A DNA stretch of 64,000 bases from Halorubrum sp. 48-1-W (GCF_003287355.1 NZ_QMIM01000020.1:1-64000); one strand, 5' to 3'; shown: positions 25,814 through 34,395, counted from the first letter of the stretch. The notes: generated from the sequence alone by a model not told the origin. Translations and numbers: made by a program.

Positions 25814-26728
25814 ATGACGACCGACGAGAGCGACGCGGGCTGGTTCGCGTCCGTGCCGCCCGACGACCCCGCCGCAGCCCGCGACGCGATCGACCACGGG
25901 AGCGCAGTGTCGCCCGCGGACTGGCCGCGCCTCGCCGTCGAGTCCGGCTTCGCGGAGGACGCGGACGACTACTACGATCGCCTCCACGAGGCCACCCGCC
26001 ACGCCACTCGCGAGGCCGTCGCGGAGCGGGAGCGCGCGGACGACCGACAGCTGATCCACGCGGTTCGGGCCATGGACGACTGTGAACGCGTCGCGAACGA
26101 GTTGGCCGAGCGGGCGACCGAGTGGGCGGGGAGCCGCTTCGACGACGTCGGGACGGGGATCGCGGGCGCTCGCGAGATCGCCGAGCGGGAGCCGGACGGC
26201 GACCTCGACCGGCGGGTGATATCGCTCTCGGCGCGTACAGCCGCACTCGCCGACGAACGGGACGCGCTGAAAGCGACGATCGACCGGGTCGCGCCCGCGG
26301 TCGCGCCGAACCTCGCCGACATGGCCGGCCCGGAGCTCACGGCGCGGCTGATCGCGCTCGCCGGCGGGCTCGAGCCGCTGGCGAAGAAGCCCTCGGGGAC
26401 CGTCCAGGTGCTCGGCGCGGAGGACGCGCTGTTCGCACACCTCTCCGGACGGGCACCCTCGCCGAAACACGGGGTCATCTACACCCACGAGTTCGTCCGG
26501 GGGACCCGTCCCGAGGACCGCGGGTCGGCCGCGCGGGCGCTCGCCGGGAAGCTGGCGCTCGCGGCGCGCGTGGACCACTACTCCGGGGAGTACCGCGAGG
26601 TGCTTCACGAGGACCTCCGCGAGCGGATGGCGACGATCCGGGCGCGGGCGGAGTCGACAGAGTCGACGGGGGGAGACTCGGCGGCCCCGGTGGACGACTC
26701 GGCGGTCTCGGAGGAAGAAGATGCCTGA
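25814..26728 (+). CDS. nop5: NOP5/Nop56-58 C/D box RNP core protein
   Basis: 304-aa archaeal Nop5 that bridges fibrillarin and L7Ae on box C/D guide RNAs for 2'-O-methylation of rRNA and tRNA. The N-terminal region recruits fibrillarin; a coiled coil (about 130-170) is followed by the Nop domain with GGLEPLAKKPSGTVQVLGAE and HLSGRAPSPKHGVIY. The C-terminal 30 residues are acidic Ser/Glu-rich, replacing the Lys-rich tail of eukaryotes. It overlaps the fibrillarin gene by 8 nt, forming the standard nop5-flpA operon. Confidence 0.95.
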   Translation: MTTDESDAGWFASVPPDDPAAARDAIDHGSAVSPADWPRLAVESGFAEDADDYYDRLHEATRHATREAVAERERADDRQLIHAVRAMDDCERVANELAERATEWAGSRFDDVGTGIAGAREIAEREPDGDLDRRVISLSARTAALADERDALKATIDRVAPAVAPNLADMAGPELTARLIALAGGLEPLAKKPSGTVQVLGAEDALFAHLSGRAPSPKHGVIYTHEFVRGTRPEDRGSAARALAGKLALAARVDHYSGEYREVLHEDLRERMATIRARAESTESTGGDSAAPVDDSAVSEEEDA

Positions 26729-27359
26729 GCCCGTCCTTCCCGACGGGGTCGAGCGCCGGGAGTTCGACGGCGAGCCCCGGCTGGCGACGCGGGGGGAGCC
26801 GGTCTACGGCGAGCCGACCGACGGCGAGTGGCGCGCGTGGGACCCCGAGCGCTCGAAGCTCGGCGGGATGCTCGAGCTCGGGTTCGACACCGGCCTCACG
26901 GGCAGTGAGACGGTGTTGTACCTCGGCGCGGCCGCGGGCACGACCGTGGGCCACGTCGCCGACTTCGCCGGCCCGACGTACGCCGTGGAGTTCGCGCCCC
27001 GGCCGACCCGGGACCTCCTCGAGGTCGCCGAATCCCGCGACCGGCTCTTTCCCCTCCTGAAGGACGCCCGAAAGCCGGAGACGTACGCGCACGTCGTCGA
27101 GAGCGACGTCGACGCGATCGTCCAGGACGTCGCGACCCGCGGGCAGGCGACGGTGGCGACCCGGAACGCGCGCTTTCTCGCCGACGACGGGCGGCTGTTG
27201 CTGGCGGTGAAGGCCCGTAGCGAGGACGTCACCGCCGACCCCGACGACGTGTTCGCGACGGTGCTCGACGAACTGGCGGGGACCTACGAGGTGCTCGAGA
27301 GCGGGCGGCTCGACCGATTCCACGAGGACCACCTCGGGGTCGTGGCGACGCCGCGGTGA
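26721..27359 (+). CDS. flpA: Fibrillarin, rRNA/tRNA 2'-O-methyltransferase
   Basis: 212-aa SAM-dependent methyltransferase of the box C/D RNP. Sequence features are WRAWDPERSKLGGML near residues 34-48, motif I VLYLGAAAGTTVGHVADF, YAVEFAPRPTRDLLE, and LLLAVKARSEDVT. A typical Lys in the KxxK-D-H-E tetrad is seen in the VKARS region. It overlaps nop5 and so is co-translated. L7Ae is not in this window. Confidence 0.95.
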   Translation: MPEPVLPDGVERREFDGEPRLATRGEPVYGEPTDGEWRAWDPERSKLGGMLELGFDTGLTGSETVLYLGAAAGTTVGHVADFAGPTYAVEFAPRPTRDLLEVAESRDRLFPLLKDARKPETYAHVVESDVDAIVQDVATRGQATVATRNARFLADDGRLLLAVKARSEDVTADPDDVFATVLDELAGTYEVLESGRLDRFHEDHLGVVATPR

Positions 27360-27419
27360 GGGAGTCGGGGGCGGGGACGTGACGGTCGGGCGTCGGGTTC
27401 CGGTCGGGCGGCGTCGGAC

Positions 27420-27728
27420 TCACCACGTCGGCGGCGAGAACCCGGCGTTCTCGAGGAGGGGTTTCCAGCGTTTCTGGACCGAGAGTCGCGAGACGTCCAT
27501 GGCGTCGGCGACGGCGGACTGGGGGCGCTCCTGGCCGCGGATCAGCGCGGCGGCGTAGAGGCTGGCGGCGGCGGTGGCGGGTTTCGATCGGTCCTCGTCG
27601 GGGACTTCCGAGAGGAAGATGTCGGTCGCGGTCGAGCACGCGTCGTCGTCGAGGTCGAGGTCGGCGCAGGCCTCCTCGAGACGTTCGATCCACTCGGCGT
27701 TGTCGACGCGGTCACTCGCCCGATACAT
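27420..27728 (-). CDS. Half-size TFB-like protein (single cyclin repeat)
   Basis: 102-aa protein that matches only the second cyclin repeat of TFB. The segment DRSKPATAAASLYAAALIRG corresponds to GKSPVGLAAAAVYAAALLTN in the full TFB encoded at 59454-60425, followed by AVADAMDVSRLSVQKRWKPL, which matches the recognition-helix region of TFB. It has no zinc ribbon and no first cyclin repeat, so it could bind DNA (BRE) or TBP but not recruit polymerase in the normal way. The ATG at 27728 is chosen because a CTTTTGTAC box is 21-29 nt upstream. Confidence 0.75.
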   Translation of the reverse strand: MYRASDRVDNAEWIERLEEACADLDLDDDACSTATDIFLSEVPDEDRSKPATAAASLYAAALIRGQERPQSAVADAMDVSRLSVQKRWKPLLENAGFSPPTW

Positions 27729-27748
27729 GCGTCGTCGTTGGCGGTCGA

Positions 27749-27757
27749 CGTACAAAA
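27749..27757 (-). promoter_or_regulatory. TATA box of the half-TFB gene
   Basis: CTTTTGTAC on the minus strand, 21-29 nt from the ATG at 27728. It makes the in-frame ATG at 27755 unlikely, since that codon would fall inside the box. Confidence 0.45.
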
Positions 27758-27841
27758 GCGGTGCGTGCGGGGGAGGGGGTCGTACGGGTGTTCGGTGGCG
27801 TTCGTCAGGTTCTTGAGGTCGTTCCGTCTACGGTGGGTCGC

Positions 27842-27925
27842 GCGCGGGTAGCCAAGCCAGGAAACGGCGCAGCGCTTAGGACGCTGTCCCGTAGGGGTCC
27901 GCCGGTTCAAATCCGGTCCCGCGCA
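27842..27925 (+). tRNA. tRNA-Leu (anticodon UAG)
   Basis: 84-nt class II tRNA. Acceptor GCGCGGG pairs with CCCGCGC. The anticodon stem-loop CAGCG-CTTAGGA-CGCTG gives UAG. A long variable arm follows (CCCGTAGGGG region), then the T-arm CCGGTTCAAATCCGG, with A as discriminator. No intron and no encoded CCA. It reads CUA/CUG leucine codons. Confidence 0.95.
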
Positions 27926-27952
27926 CTGAGGAGCGAAGCGACGAGGGAGCAG

Positions 27953-28015
27953 GCACGGATTTGAACCAGGGAACGGAGCGAAGCGGAGTGAGTGAGGTTC
28001 AAATCCGGTCCCGCG
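27953..28015. repeat. tRNA-Leu 3'-end duplication
   Basis: The last 20 nt of the tRNA T-arm/acceptor (GGTTCAAATCCGGTCCCGCG, 27904-27923) recur exactly at 27996-28015. An inverted partial copy (CACGGATTTGAACC) is at 27953-27966. Pairs like this are left at attachment sites of integrative elements. The interval 27926-28232 has no convincing gene; it is filled by this repeat, GAGCGAAGCG-type low-complexity sequence and the dispersed repeat at 28118. Confidence 0.7.
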
Positions 28016-28117
28016 AGGCGCGAACGGAGTGAGCGCCTCGGAACCGCGAACGGCGAGCACTGCGAGCCGTGAGTGCGGGCGGAGGAGTCATGAGTCGACC
28101 TCGTACGGAGAACGTCT

Positions 28118-28139
28118 CCAAAGCCCCAGTCGCGAGGCG
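28118..28139 (-). repeat. Copy of the dispersed CTGGGGCTTTGG repeat
   Basis: Reads on the minus strand CGCCTCGCGACTGGGGCTTT plus GG, matching 211-230 at the start of the window with one change; the following GTTCTCCG is also shared. It lies about 95 bp upstream of the mutL ATG. Confidence 0.65.
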
Positions 28140-28232
28140 TTCCGCGCCGACGACACCACCGCTCCGCCGACGCGGTCTCCGCCACCGCCGGGGACGGTTT
28201 CAAGTACTCGCTTCCCCCACCCACGAGCAGTG

Positions 28233-30572
28233 ATGGAGCCGCCCGAGATCGAACGGTTGGACGAGCGGACGATCCAGCGGATCGCGGCGGGTGAGGTGGT
28301 CGAGCGACCGGCCAGCGTCGTGAAGGAGCTGGTCGAGAACAGCCTCGACGCGGGCGCGAGCCGCGTCGCCGTCTCGGTCGAGGCGGGCGGCACGGAGGGG
28401 GTCCGCGTCCGCGACGACGGCGTGGGGATCCCGGGAGACCAGCTCGAGGCGGCCGTCGCCGAACACGCCACCTCGAAGATCGCCGACATCGAGGACCTGG
28501 AGGCCGGCGTCGGAACGCTCGGCTTCCGCGGCGAGGCGCTGTACACGGTCGGCGCGGTCTCACAGCTGACGGTCCGGTCGCGGCCGCCCGACGCCGACGC
28601 GGGCGCGGAGATACGCGTCGAGGGCGGCGACGTCGGCGGGGTGCGCCCCGCGGGCTGTCCGGTCGGGACGACCGTCGAGGTCGAGGACCTGTTTTACAAC
28701 ACGCCCGCCCGCAAGAAGTTCCTCAAGCGGGTGACCACGGAGTTCGACCACGTCAACACCGTGGTCACGGGGTACGCGCTCGCGAACCCCGACGTGGCCG
28801 TCTCGCTCGAACACGACGGCAGAGAGACGTTCGCCACGGAGGGGAACGGCGACCTCCGCTCCGCCGTGCTTTCGGTCTACGGCCGGGAGGTCGCGGAGTC
28901 GATGGTCGAGGTCGACTGGGAACCGGCGGCGGCGACGACGGGAACGGCTGACGGGGAGGCGAGCGGTGACCCACCCGTGAGACGCGTCACGGAGCTCGTC
29001 TCGCACCCGGAGACGACCCGGTCGGCCCGCGACTACCTCGCCACGTACGTCAACGACCGGTACGTCACGGCGAGCGCGCTCCGCGAGGCGGTCCTCGAGG
29101 CGTACGGGGGCCAGCTCGCGCCCGACCGGTACCCCTTCGCGGTGCTCTTCGTCGAGGTGCCGCCCGACGAGGTGGACGTGAACGTCCACCCGCGGAAGCT
29201 AGAGGTCCGGTTCGACCGGGAGGCGGGGGTCAGGGCCGCGGTCGAGTCGGCCGTCGAGGCAGCACTGCTCGACCACGGCCTGATCCGGTCGACCGCGCCC
29301 CGCGGGCGGTCCGCGCCCGACGAGGTCGACGTCGCCCCCGAGACCGCCGACGGCGAGGTCGTCGGCGGGGCGGGGACGACGGACCGACGTGAGCGTGTGG
29401 GCGGCGAGGGCGAGGTGGACGGCGCGGGCGACGAGGGCGAGGTGGACGGCGACGACTCAGAACCCGTCACGGCGACCGGGTCGGCGACGGAGCTCGACCC
29501 GGACGACGAGGACGCGTGGGCGGTCGAGGGGCTCGCCGGCGACGCGGACCCCGTCGGAGACGTGGGCCGTGGTGACGACGCCGAACCTCGCGACCACACC
29601 GGTCTCTCGGGATCCGACCGTCCCTCCCCGCGGAGTTGGCAGTCCGCTGACGCGGATCCGGGTGCCGACGTGGAGCCGGGCGCCGACGTAGAGCCGGGCG
29701 CCGACGCGGACGATGGCGTCTCGCCCTCGGACGGCACGGACGACTCCCTCGTCGGCGCCGAGCCGGCTGTAGACCGCGATTCGACCGCCGACGCCGTTCC
29801 CGTCGCGAACCCCGAGTCTCCCCCCGTCCCCGATCCGACCTCCGGGCGTTCCGCGACCAGCCAGCGCACCCTCGCCGGCGAGGAGACGAGCGACGAGCGC
29901 GCGTACGACTCGCTGCCGTCGCTTCGCGTGCTCGGCCAGCTTCACGACACGTACGTCGTCGCGGAGGCCCCCGACGGGCTGGTGTTGATCGACCAGCACG
30001 CCGCCGACGAGCGGGTGAACTACGAGCGGCTCCGACGGGAGTTCGCCGACGGCCCGCCCGCACAGGCGCTCGCGGAGCCGGTGACGATCGAGTTGACGGC
30101 GCGGGAGGCCGCGCTGTTCGGCGAGTTCCTCGAGGAACTGTCGGAGGTCGGGTTCCGTGCGGAGCGCGCGGGCGAACGCGAGGTCGTCGTCGAGGCGGTC
30201 CCCGCGGTGTTCGACGCCGCGCTCGACCCGGAACTCCTCCGGGACGTCCTCACGGAGTTCGTCGCGGACGCGGCGGCGACCGCGGAGGCCGGGGCGTCCG
30301 ACGACGAGGCCACGTCCGACCCGTCCACCGGGAACCCGGTGACCGACGCGGTCGACGACCTGCTCTCCGATCTGGCGTGTTACCCCTCCGTGACGGGGAA
30401 CACGTCGCTCACGGAGGGGCGCGTCGTCGACCTCCTCGACCGGCTCGACGCCTGCGAGAACCCGTACGCCTGTCCGCACGGCCGGCCGGTGGTCATCCGG
30501 CTCGACCGCGAGGAGCTGGCGTCCCGCTTCGAGCGCGACTATCCGGGCCACGCGGGCCGGCGCGCGGAGTGA
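28233..30572 (+). CDS. mutL: DNA mismatch repair protein MutL
   Basis: 779-aa MutL, long for the family because of a roughly 240-residue acidic linker (about 350-585). The GHKL ATPase has VVKELVENSLDAGA (about 29-42), RVRDDGVGI and GTLGFRGEAL. The C-terminal dimerisation domain holds the endonuclease metal-binding motif DQHAADERVNYE at 587-598, matching DQHA-x2-E-x4-E, and the ACPHGRP motif with Cys747, so it should nick DNA. The linker contains short tandem repeats (EVDGAGDEG, VEPGADVEPGAD). No mutS is adjacent. The ATG at 28233 begins with the conserved N-terminal helix. Confidence 0.95.
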   Translation: MEPPEIERLDERTIQRIAAGEVVERPASVVKELVENSLDAGASRVAVSVEAGGTEGVRVRDDGVGIPGDQLEAAVAEHATSKIADIEDLEAGVGTLGFRGEALYTVGAVSQLTVRSRPPDADAGAEIRVEGGDVGGVRPAGCPVGTTVEVEDLFYNTPARKKFLKRVTTEFDHVNTVVTGYALANPDVAVSLEHDGRETFATEGNGDLRSAVLSVYGREVAESMVEVDWEPAAATTGTADGEASGDPPVRRVTELVSHPETTRSARDYLATYVNDRYVTASALREAVLEAYGGQLAPDRYPFAVLFVEVPPDEVDVNVHPRKLEVRFDREAGVRAAVESAVEAALLDHGLIRSTAPRGRSAPDEVDVAPETADGEVVGGAGTTDRRERVGGEGEVDGAGDEGEVDGDDSEPVTATGSATELDPDDEDAWAVEGLAGDADPVGDVGRGDDAEPRDHTGLSGSDRPSPRSWQSADADPGADVEPGADVEPGADADDGVSPSDGTDDSLVGAEPAVDRDSTADAVPVANPESPPVPDPTSGRSATSQRTLAGEETSDERAYDSLPSLRVLGQLHDTYVVAEAPDGLVLIDQHAADERVNYERLRREFADGPPAQALAEPVTIELTAREAALFGEFLEELSEVGFRAERAGEREVVVEAVPAVFDAALDPELLRDVLTEFVADAAATAEAGASDDEATSDPSTGNPVTDAVDDLLSDLACYPSVTGNTSLTEGRVVDLLDRLDACENPYACPHGRPVVIRLDREELASRFERDYPGHAGRRAE

Positions 30573-30666
30573 TCCCCCGCCGGAGCGGTCGCCAGGCAGT
30601 ACCGGTCGAACCGACCACACGGCCGTGGAGAGGTACGCTTTTGCCACGCCGGGGCGACCCCGAGGC

Positions 30667-31827
30667 ATGGAACGCGTAGCGATCGTCGGCGCGTCGATGA
30701 CCCGGTTCGGGCAACGCGACGCCTGGGTTCGGGAACTGCTCGCCGAGGCGGGCGAGGCGGCGCTCGCCGACGCCGGGATCGTCGGCGATGACCTCGATCA
30801 CCTGTACGTCTCGAACATGGCCAGCGGCGAGTTCGAGGGGCAAACCGGCGTCCCGAACGCGCTCGCACACGATCTCGCGGCCACGCCCGCCTACACCGCC
30901 CGGATCGACCAGACCTCCTCCTCGGGCGGTGCGGGCGTGTACGCTGCGTGGCAGTCGGTCGCCTCCGGCGCGTCGGAGCTCACCATGCTCGTCGGCGGCG
31001 AGAAGATGACCCACCGGAGCACTAGCGAGGCGACGGACGTGATCGCCTCGCTCACCCACCCGGTCGAGTACAAACACGGCGTGACGCTCCCCTCGTTCGC
31101 GGGACTCACGGCGCGGCTCTACCTCGAGGAGTACGACGCGCCCCGCGAGAGCCTCGGGAAAGTCGCGGTGAAGAACCACAAAAACGGCGTCGACAACCCG
31201 CACGCGCAGTTCCGCAAGGAGGTCGACCTCGAGACCGTCCTCGAGTCGCCGGTCGTCGCCGACCCCCTCCGGCTGTACGACTTCTGTCCGATCACGGACG
31301 GCTCGGCGGCGCTCGTGTTCTGTCCCGAGTCGGTCGCCGAGGAGTACGCGCCGGACGGCGAGTACGCCGTGATCACGGGGATCGGCGGCGCGACCGACAC
31401 CCACGTCGTCCACGAGCGCGCCGACCCCACCACGATGGGCGGGGTCGTGGATTCCGCTGAGATCGCCTACGACATGGCGGGGATCGCCCCCGACGACGTC
31501 GACGTCGCGGAGCTCCACGACATGTTCACCATCCTCGAGTTCCTCCAGAGCGAGGACCTCGGCTTCTTCGAGAAGGGCGAGGGGTGGAGGGCGGTCGAGG
31601 AGGGCGTCACCGACCGCGACGGCGACCTCCCGATCAACACCTCCGGCGGGCTCAAATCGAAGGGCCACCCGCTCGGGGCCAGCGGCGTCGCACAGGTGTA
31701 CGAGATAGTCGAGCAGGTCACCGGGAACGCCGGCCCGCGACAGGTCGACGCCGAGACGGGCCTCGCCTGTAACGTCGGCGGGTTCGGGAACTGCGTGACC
31801 ACCGCGATTCTGGAGGGGAGCCAATGA
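30667..31827 (+). CDS. Thiolase family protein with Ser at the nucleophile position
   Basis: 386-aa SCP2-type thiolase homologue. The C-terminal catalytic region is intact: NTSGGLKSKGHPLGASG with the active-site His and ETGLACNVGGFGN with a Cys. At the acylation site, where the second thiolase of this window has VENACAASG (Cys86), this protein has IDQTSSSGG, placing Ser84 at that position. It may therefore catalyse a different reaction or serve as a scaffold. The stop overlaps the start of a DUF35-like gene (ATGA), the classical partner of archaeal thiolases. Confidence 0.88.
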   Translation: MERVAIVGASMTRFGQRDAWVRELLAEAGEAALADAGIVGDDLDHLYVSNMASGEFEGQTGVPNALAHDLAATPAYTARIDQTSSSGGAGVYAAWQSVASGASELTMLVGGEKMTHRSTSEATDVIASLTHPVEYKHGVTLPSFAGLTARLYLEEYDAPRESLGKVAVKNHKNGVDNPHAQFRKEVDLETVLESPVVADPLRLYDFCPITDGSAALVFCPESVAEEYAPDGEYAVITGIGGATDTHVVHERADPTTMGGVVDSAEIAYDMAGIAPDDVDVAELHDMFTILEFLQSEDLGFFEKGEGWRAVEEGVTDRDGDLPINTSGGLKSKGHPLGASGVAQVYEIVEQVTGNAGPRQVDAETGLACNVGGFGNCVTTAILEGSQ

Positions 31828-32276
31828 GCGACACGGACGCCGACGCGGAGGCGACAGGGGAAGCGAGCGACGAACCGACCTTCGAAGCCGCGGCGTACGC
31901 CGACGGGAGCGTCTCGTATCCCCCCCACCCGGTCGGGCCGGGCGGCGCGGAGCGGGTCGGGACCGTGGACCTCCGCGAACACGAGGCGCGCGTCGTGACG
32001 TGGACCACCTCGACGGCGACGCCGCCGGGCGTCCGCGAGCCCAACACGCTCGCGATAGTCGAGTTCGAGATGGGCGAGGAGTACGACGGTCCGCCCGTCC
32101 GCGCGCTGGGAGGGGTCGCGGTCGATCCGGACGATCCCGACGGCGGAGCGTTCGACGTCGCCGTCGGCGACCGCGTCGAACCCGTCTACGCCGAAGAACT
32201 TCGCGAGCCTGGCGCGGGGATCCGCGAGCCAGAGAGCCAGGCGTGGGACGGGTTCCGGTTCCGGCCGGTCGGGTAG
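31824..32276 (+). CDS. DUF35-like OB-fold partner of thiolase
   Basis: 150-aa acidic protein following the thiolase with a 4-nt overlap. The central part (LREHEARVVTWTTSTATPPG, LAIVEFEMGE, RALGGVAVD and VAVGDRVEPVYAEE) fits the OB-fold of DUF35 proteins, which bind the CoA of acyl intermediates. The zinc-ribbon cysteines that normally precede the OB fold are absent, since this protein contains no Cys at all. It probably forms a complex with the upstream thiolase. Confidence 0.7.
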   Translation: MSDTDADAEATGEASDEPTFEAAAYADGSVSYPPHPVGPGGAERVGTVDLREHEARVVTWTTSTATPPGVREPNTLAIVEFEMGEEYDGPPVRALGGVAVDPDDPDGGAFDVAVGDRVEPVYAEELREPGAGIREPESQAWDGFRFRPVG

Positions 32277-32300
32277 CCGTCGAGTAGGTACCGCGTCGTC

Positions 32301-32376
32301 GCATCGTCGTCGCGGCCCGCATCGTCGCATCGTCGTCGCGGCCCGCATCGTCGCATCGTCGTCGCGGGCCGCGTCG
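32301..32376. repeat. 26-bp tandem repeat between DUF35 and flippase genes
   Basis: Unit GCATCGTCGTCGCGGCCCGC plus ATCGTC at 32301 and 32327, with a partial third copy at 32353. It fills most of the 120-bp gap between two convergent genes, where it could also fold into hairpins. Confidence 0.9.
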
Positions 32377-32396
32377 GCCGGACCCCCGCGCTCCCG

Positions 32397-33416
32397 TCAT
32401 CGCACCGCCCGAACCCCGAGCGTGGACGTGGCGACCCCGCCTATCACGACGGGTAGCCAGTAGGTGCCGCCGCGGAACACGAGCACGGCCGCGGTGATCG
32501 TCGACGCCTCGATACCCGTGGTCGGTACGAGTAGCGCGACGTAGGCGGCCTCGATCCCGCCGAGCCCACCCGGCATCGGGGTCGCGCCGGCGAGGTTGGC
32601 GAGCGGGATCGCGAAGAGCACGACGTACGGCGGGATCGCGTGGCCGACCGCGGCGAACGCCGCCGTCAGCGCGACCGCCTGCGCGAGCCAGCCGACGAGC
32701 GACAGGCCGACGATGGCCGACAGCCGGAAGCGGTTCGTCCCCACCCGCTCGATGTCCGCGAAGAACCGCTCCAGCCGTCCCGTGAGGTCGGACTCGAGGT
32801 CCGCTGCCTCGTACCGTCCGCGCCCGAGTCGGCCGGCCAGCGGGGCGACGACTCCCGGGAGGCGCTCGACGAGCGTCTCCCGATAACGCCAGACGACGGC
32901 GATCGCGAACACGATCCCGCCGACCAACACGACGGCGGAGGAGACGGCCGTCCCGAGGCGATCGCCGACGGCGGCGGTGGTCGCGTAGTAGCCCACGCCG
33001 ACGAAGACGAGCGACAACGAGGGAACCACGTTGAGGACGTCGACGCTCGCGATACCGGCGAGGCCGGTCTCGTATCGACAGTTCGAGACCTTCGAGATGA
33101 GCAGGGCGGCGACCGGCTCGCCGCCGGCTTGCCCGAACGGGGTGACGTTGTTCGCGAACACCGCGCCGGCGTAGACGAGAAAGGACGTGACGACGGGGAT
33201 CGAGACGCCGAGCGAGCCGAGGACGGTTCGGAGCATCAGGCTCCACGCGAGCAGCCAACAGAGCGCGAACGCGACCGTCACTGCGACGAACGTGGGGTCC
33301 GCCGACCGGAGGGTGTCGATCACGTCCACCGCACCGACGAGGAAGAACAGGACCGCGAGGACGGCGACCGCCGCGATCGACCCGAGAAGCAGCGCGTTGC
33401 GGTTCCCGTCTGCCAT
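32397..33416 (-). CDS. LPG-synthase-TM/UPF0104 family membrane protein
   Basis: 339-aa polytopic membrane protein with about eight helices of the lysylphosphatidylglycerol-synthase transmembrane family, found also in the membrane part of AglD. Family landmarks are ANNVTPFGQAGGEPVAALLIS (about 98-118) and PMPGGLGGIEAAYVALL near the C-terminus. Such proteins are thought to move or modify lipid-linked glycans. It is divergent from the phosphatase-superfamily/GT4 operon, consistent with a role in glycolipid or polyprenol-glycan handling; this is an inference. Confidence 0.85.
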   Translation of the reverse strand: MADGNRNALLLGSIAAVAVLAVLFFLVGAVDVIDTLRSADPTFVAVTVAFALCWLLAWSLMLRTVLGSLGVSIPVVTSFLVYAGAVFANNVTPFGQAGGEPVAALLISKVSNCRYETGLAGIASVDVLNVVPSLSLVFVGVGYYATTAAVGDRLGTAVSSAVVLVGGIVFAIAVVWRYRETLVERLPGVVAPLAGRLGRGRYEAADLESDLTGRLERFFADIERVGTNRFRLSAIVGLSLVGWLAQAVALTAAFAAVGHAIPPYVVLFAIPLANLAGATPMPGGLGGIEAAYVALLVPTTGIEASTITAAVLVFRGGTYWLPVVIGGVATSTLGVRAVR

Positions 33417-33515
33417 ACCCGGGGTACCGCGGTGGCGAACTTGAATCGTCTGATCGGCCACCGATCCGCGGACCAATAAGAATACAACGGTCGATCCGAA
33501 AGGTACCCGCAACCG

Positions 33516-34385
33516 ATGGAAGACCAGCGTTTCCTCGAATCGGAGTGGGACTACTGTCTGGTGCTCGATGCGTGCCGCTACGACGTGTTCCGGGACGTCT
33601 ACGAGGACTACCTCGAGGGCGACGTCGAAAAGCGCTGGAGTACGGGCTCGTCGACTCCCGAGTGGGCCTACCGGACGTTCACCGGCGAGCACGACATCGC
33701 GTACTTCTCCGGGAACCCCTTCGTCAACGACCTGGGGATCCCGCTGAACGAGCTCAAGTGGGGGGCCAGCTGTGACTACGAGTGGACCGCCTCCGAGCAC
33801 ATCAGCGACGTCTTCGACGTCTGGAAGAGCGGGTGGGACGACGACCTCGGAACCGTGCCGCCGGAGGGGATCGCGGAGGCGTTCCGGAACGAGCGGACAG
33901 CCGTCGAGCGGGCCGACCGTACCGTGCTCCACTACATGCAACCGCACGCGCCGTACCTCTCGCGCGGCAAGGGCCAGAAGCTCAAACAGATCCAGAAGGG
34001 GATCAAACGCCAGGAGGAAGAAGAGGCGATGGCGGACGGGGACGGCTCCGACGGCGGGCTCCTCTCCTCGCTCGGCGACTCGATCCGCCCGAAGATCGAG
34101 AGCCGACTGGACGACAGCGAGTTCGCCCAGAAGGCCGGGCTGTGGCTGGAGCTCGACCCGACCGACCTCGTGACGGACGGGACCCGCGTGACCGCGCTCC
34201 GGCTGTACGAGGAGAACCTCCGAATCGTCTTGGAGTCCGTCGCGGACCTGGTCGACGAGCTCGACGGAACGGTCGTCGTCACCGCCGACCACGGGGAGGC
34301 CTTCGGCGAGGAGGGCGTCTGGGAACACCACATCGAGACGCACATCCCGCCGCTGATGGAGGTGCCGTGGCTCGAAGTGGAGTGA
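33516..34385 (+). CDS. Alkaline-phosphatase-superfamily (sulfatase-like) hydrolase
   Basis: 289-aa soluble protein with the end motifs of the alkaline phosphatase superfamily: VLDACRYDVF at residues 16-25 (metal-binding Asp; Cys or Arg near the nucleophile position) and TVVVTADHGEAFGEEG about 250-265 (metal-binding Asp-His), then EHHIETHIPPLMEVPW. A Lys/Gln/Glu-rich segment sits in the middle (about 148-175). There is no signal peptide. The gene is first in a three-gene run with two GT4 enzymes 10 bp and 0 bp downstream. It might transfer or hydrolyse phosphoglycerol or sulfate groups on a glycolipid. Confidence 0.78.
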   Translation: MEDQRFLESEWDYCLVLDACRYDVFRDVYEDYLEGDVEKRWSTGSSTPEWAYRTFTGEHDIAYFSGNPFVNDLGIPLNELKWGASCDYEWTASEHISDVFDVWKSGWDDDLGTVPPEGIAEAFRNERTAVERADRTVLHYMQPHAPYLSRGKGQKLKQIQKGIKRQEEEEAMADGDGSDGGLLSSLGDSIRPKIESRLDDSEFAQKAGLWLELDPTDLVTDGTRVTALRLYEENLRIVLESVADLVDELDGTVVVTADHGEAFGEEGVWEHHIETHIPPLMEVPWLEVE

Positions 34386-34395
34386 CCGCCGGACG

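Noticed and set aside
30493-33258. A 921-codon minus-strand frame antisense to thiolase and DUF35 genes
   Set aside because: Shadow of real plus-strand genes; low-complexity Arg-rich sequence without conserved motifs.
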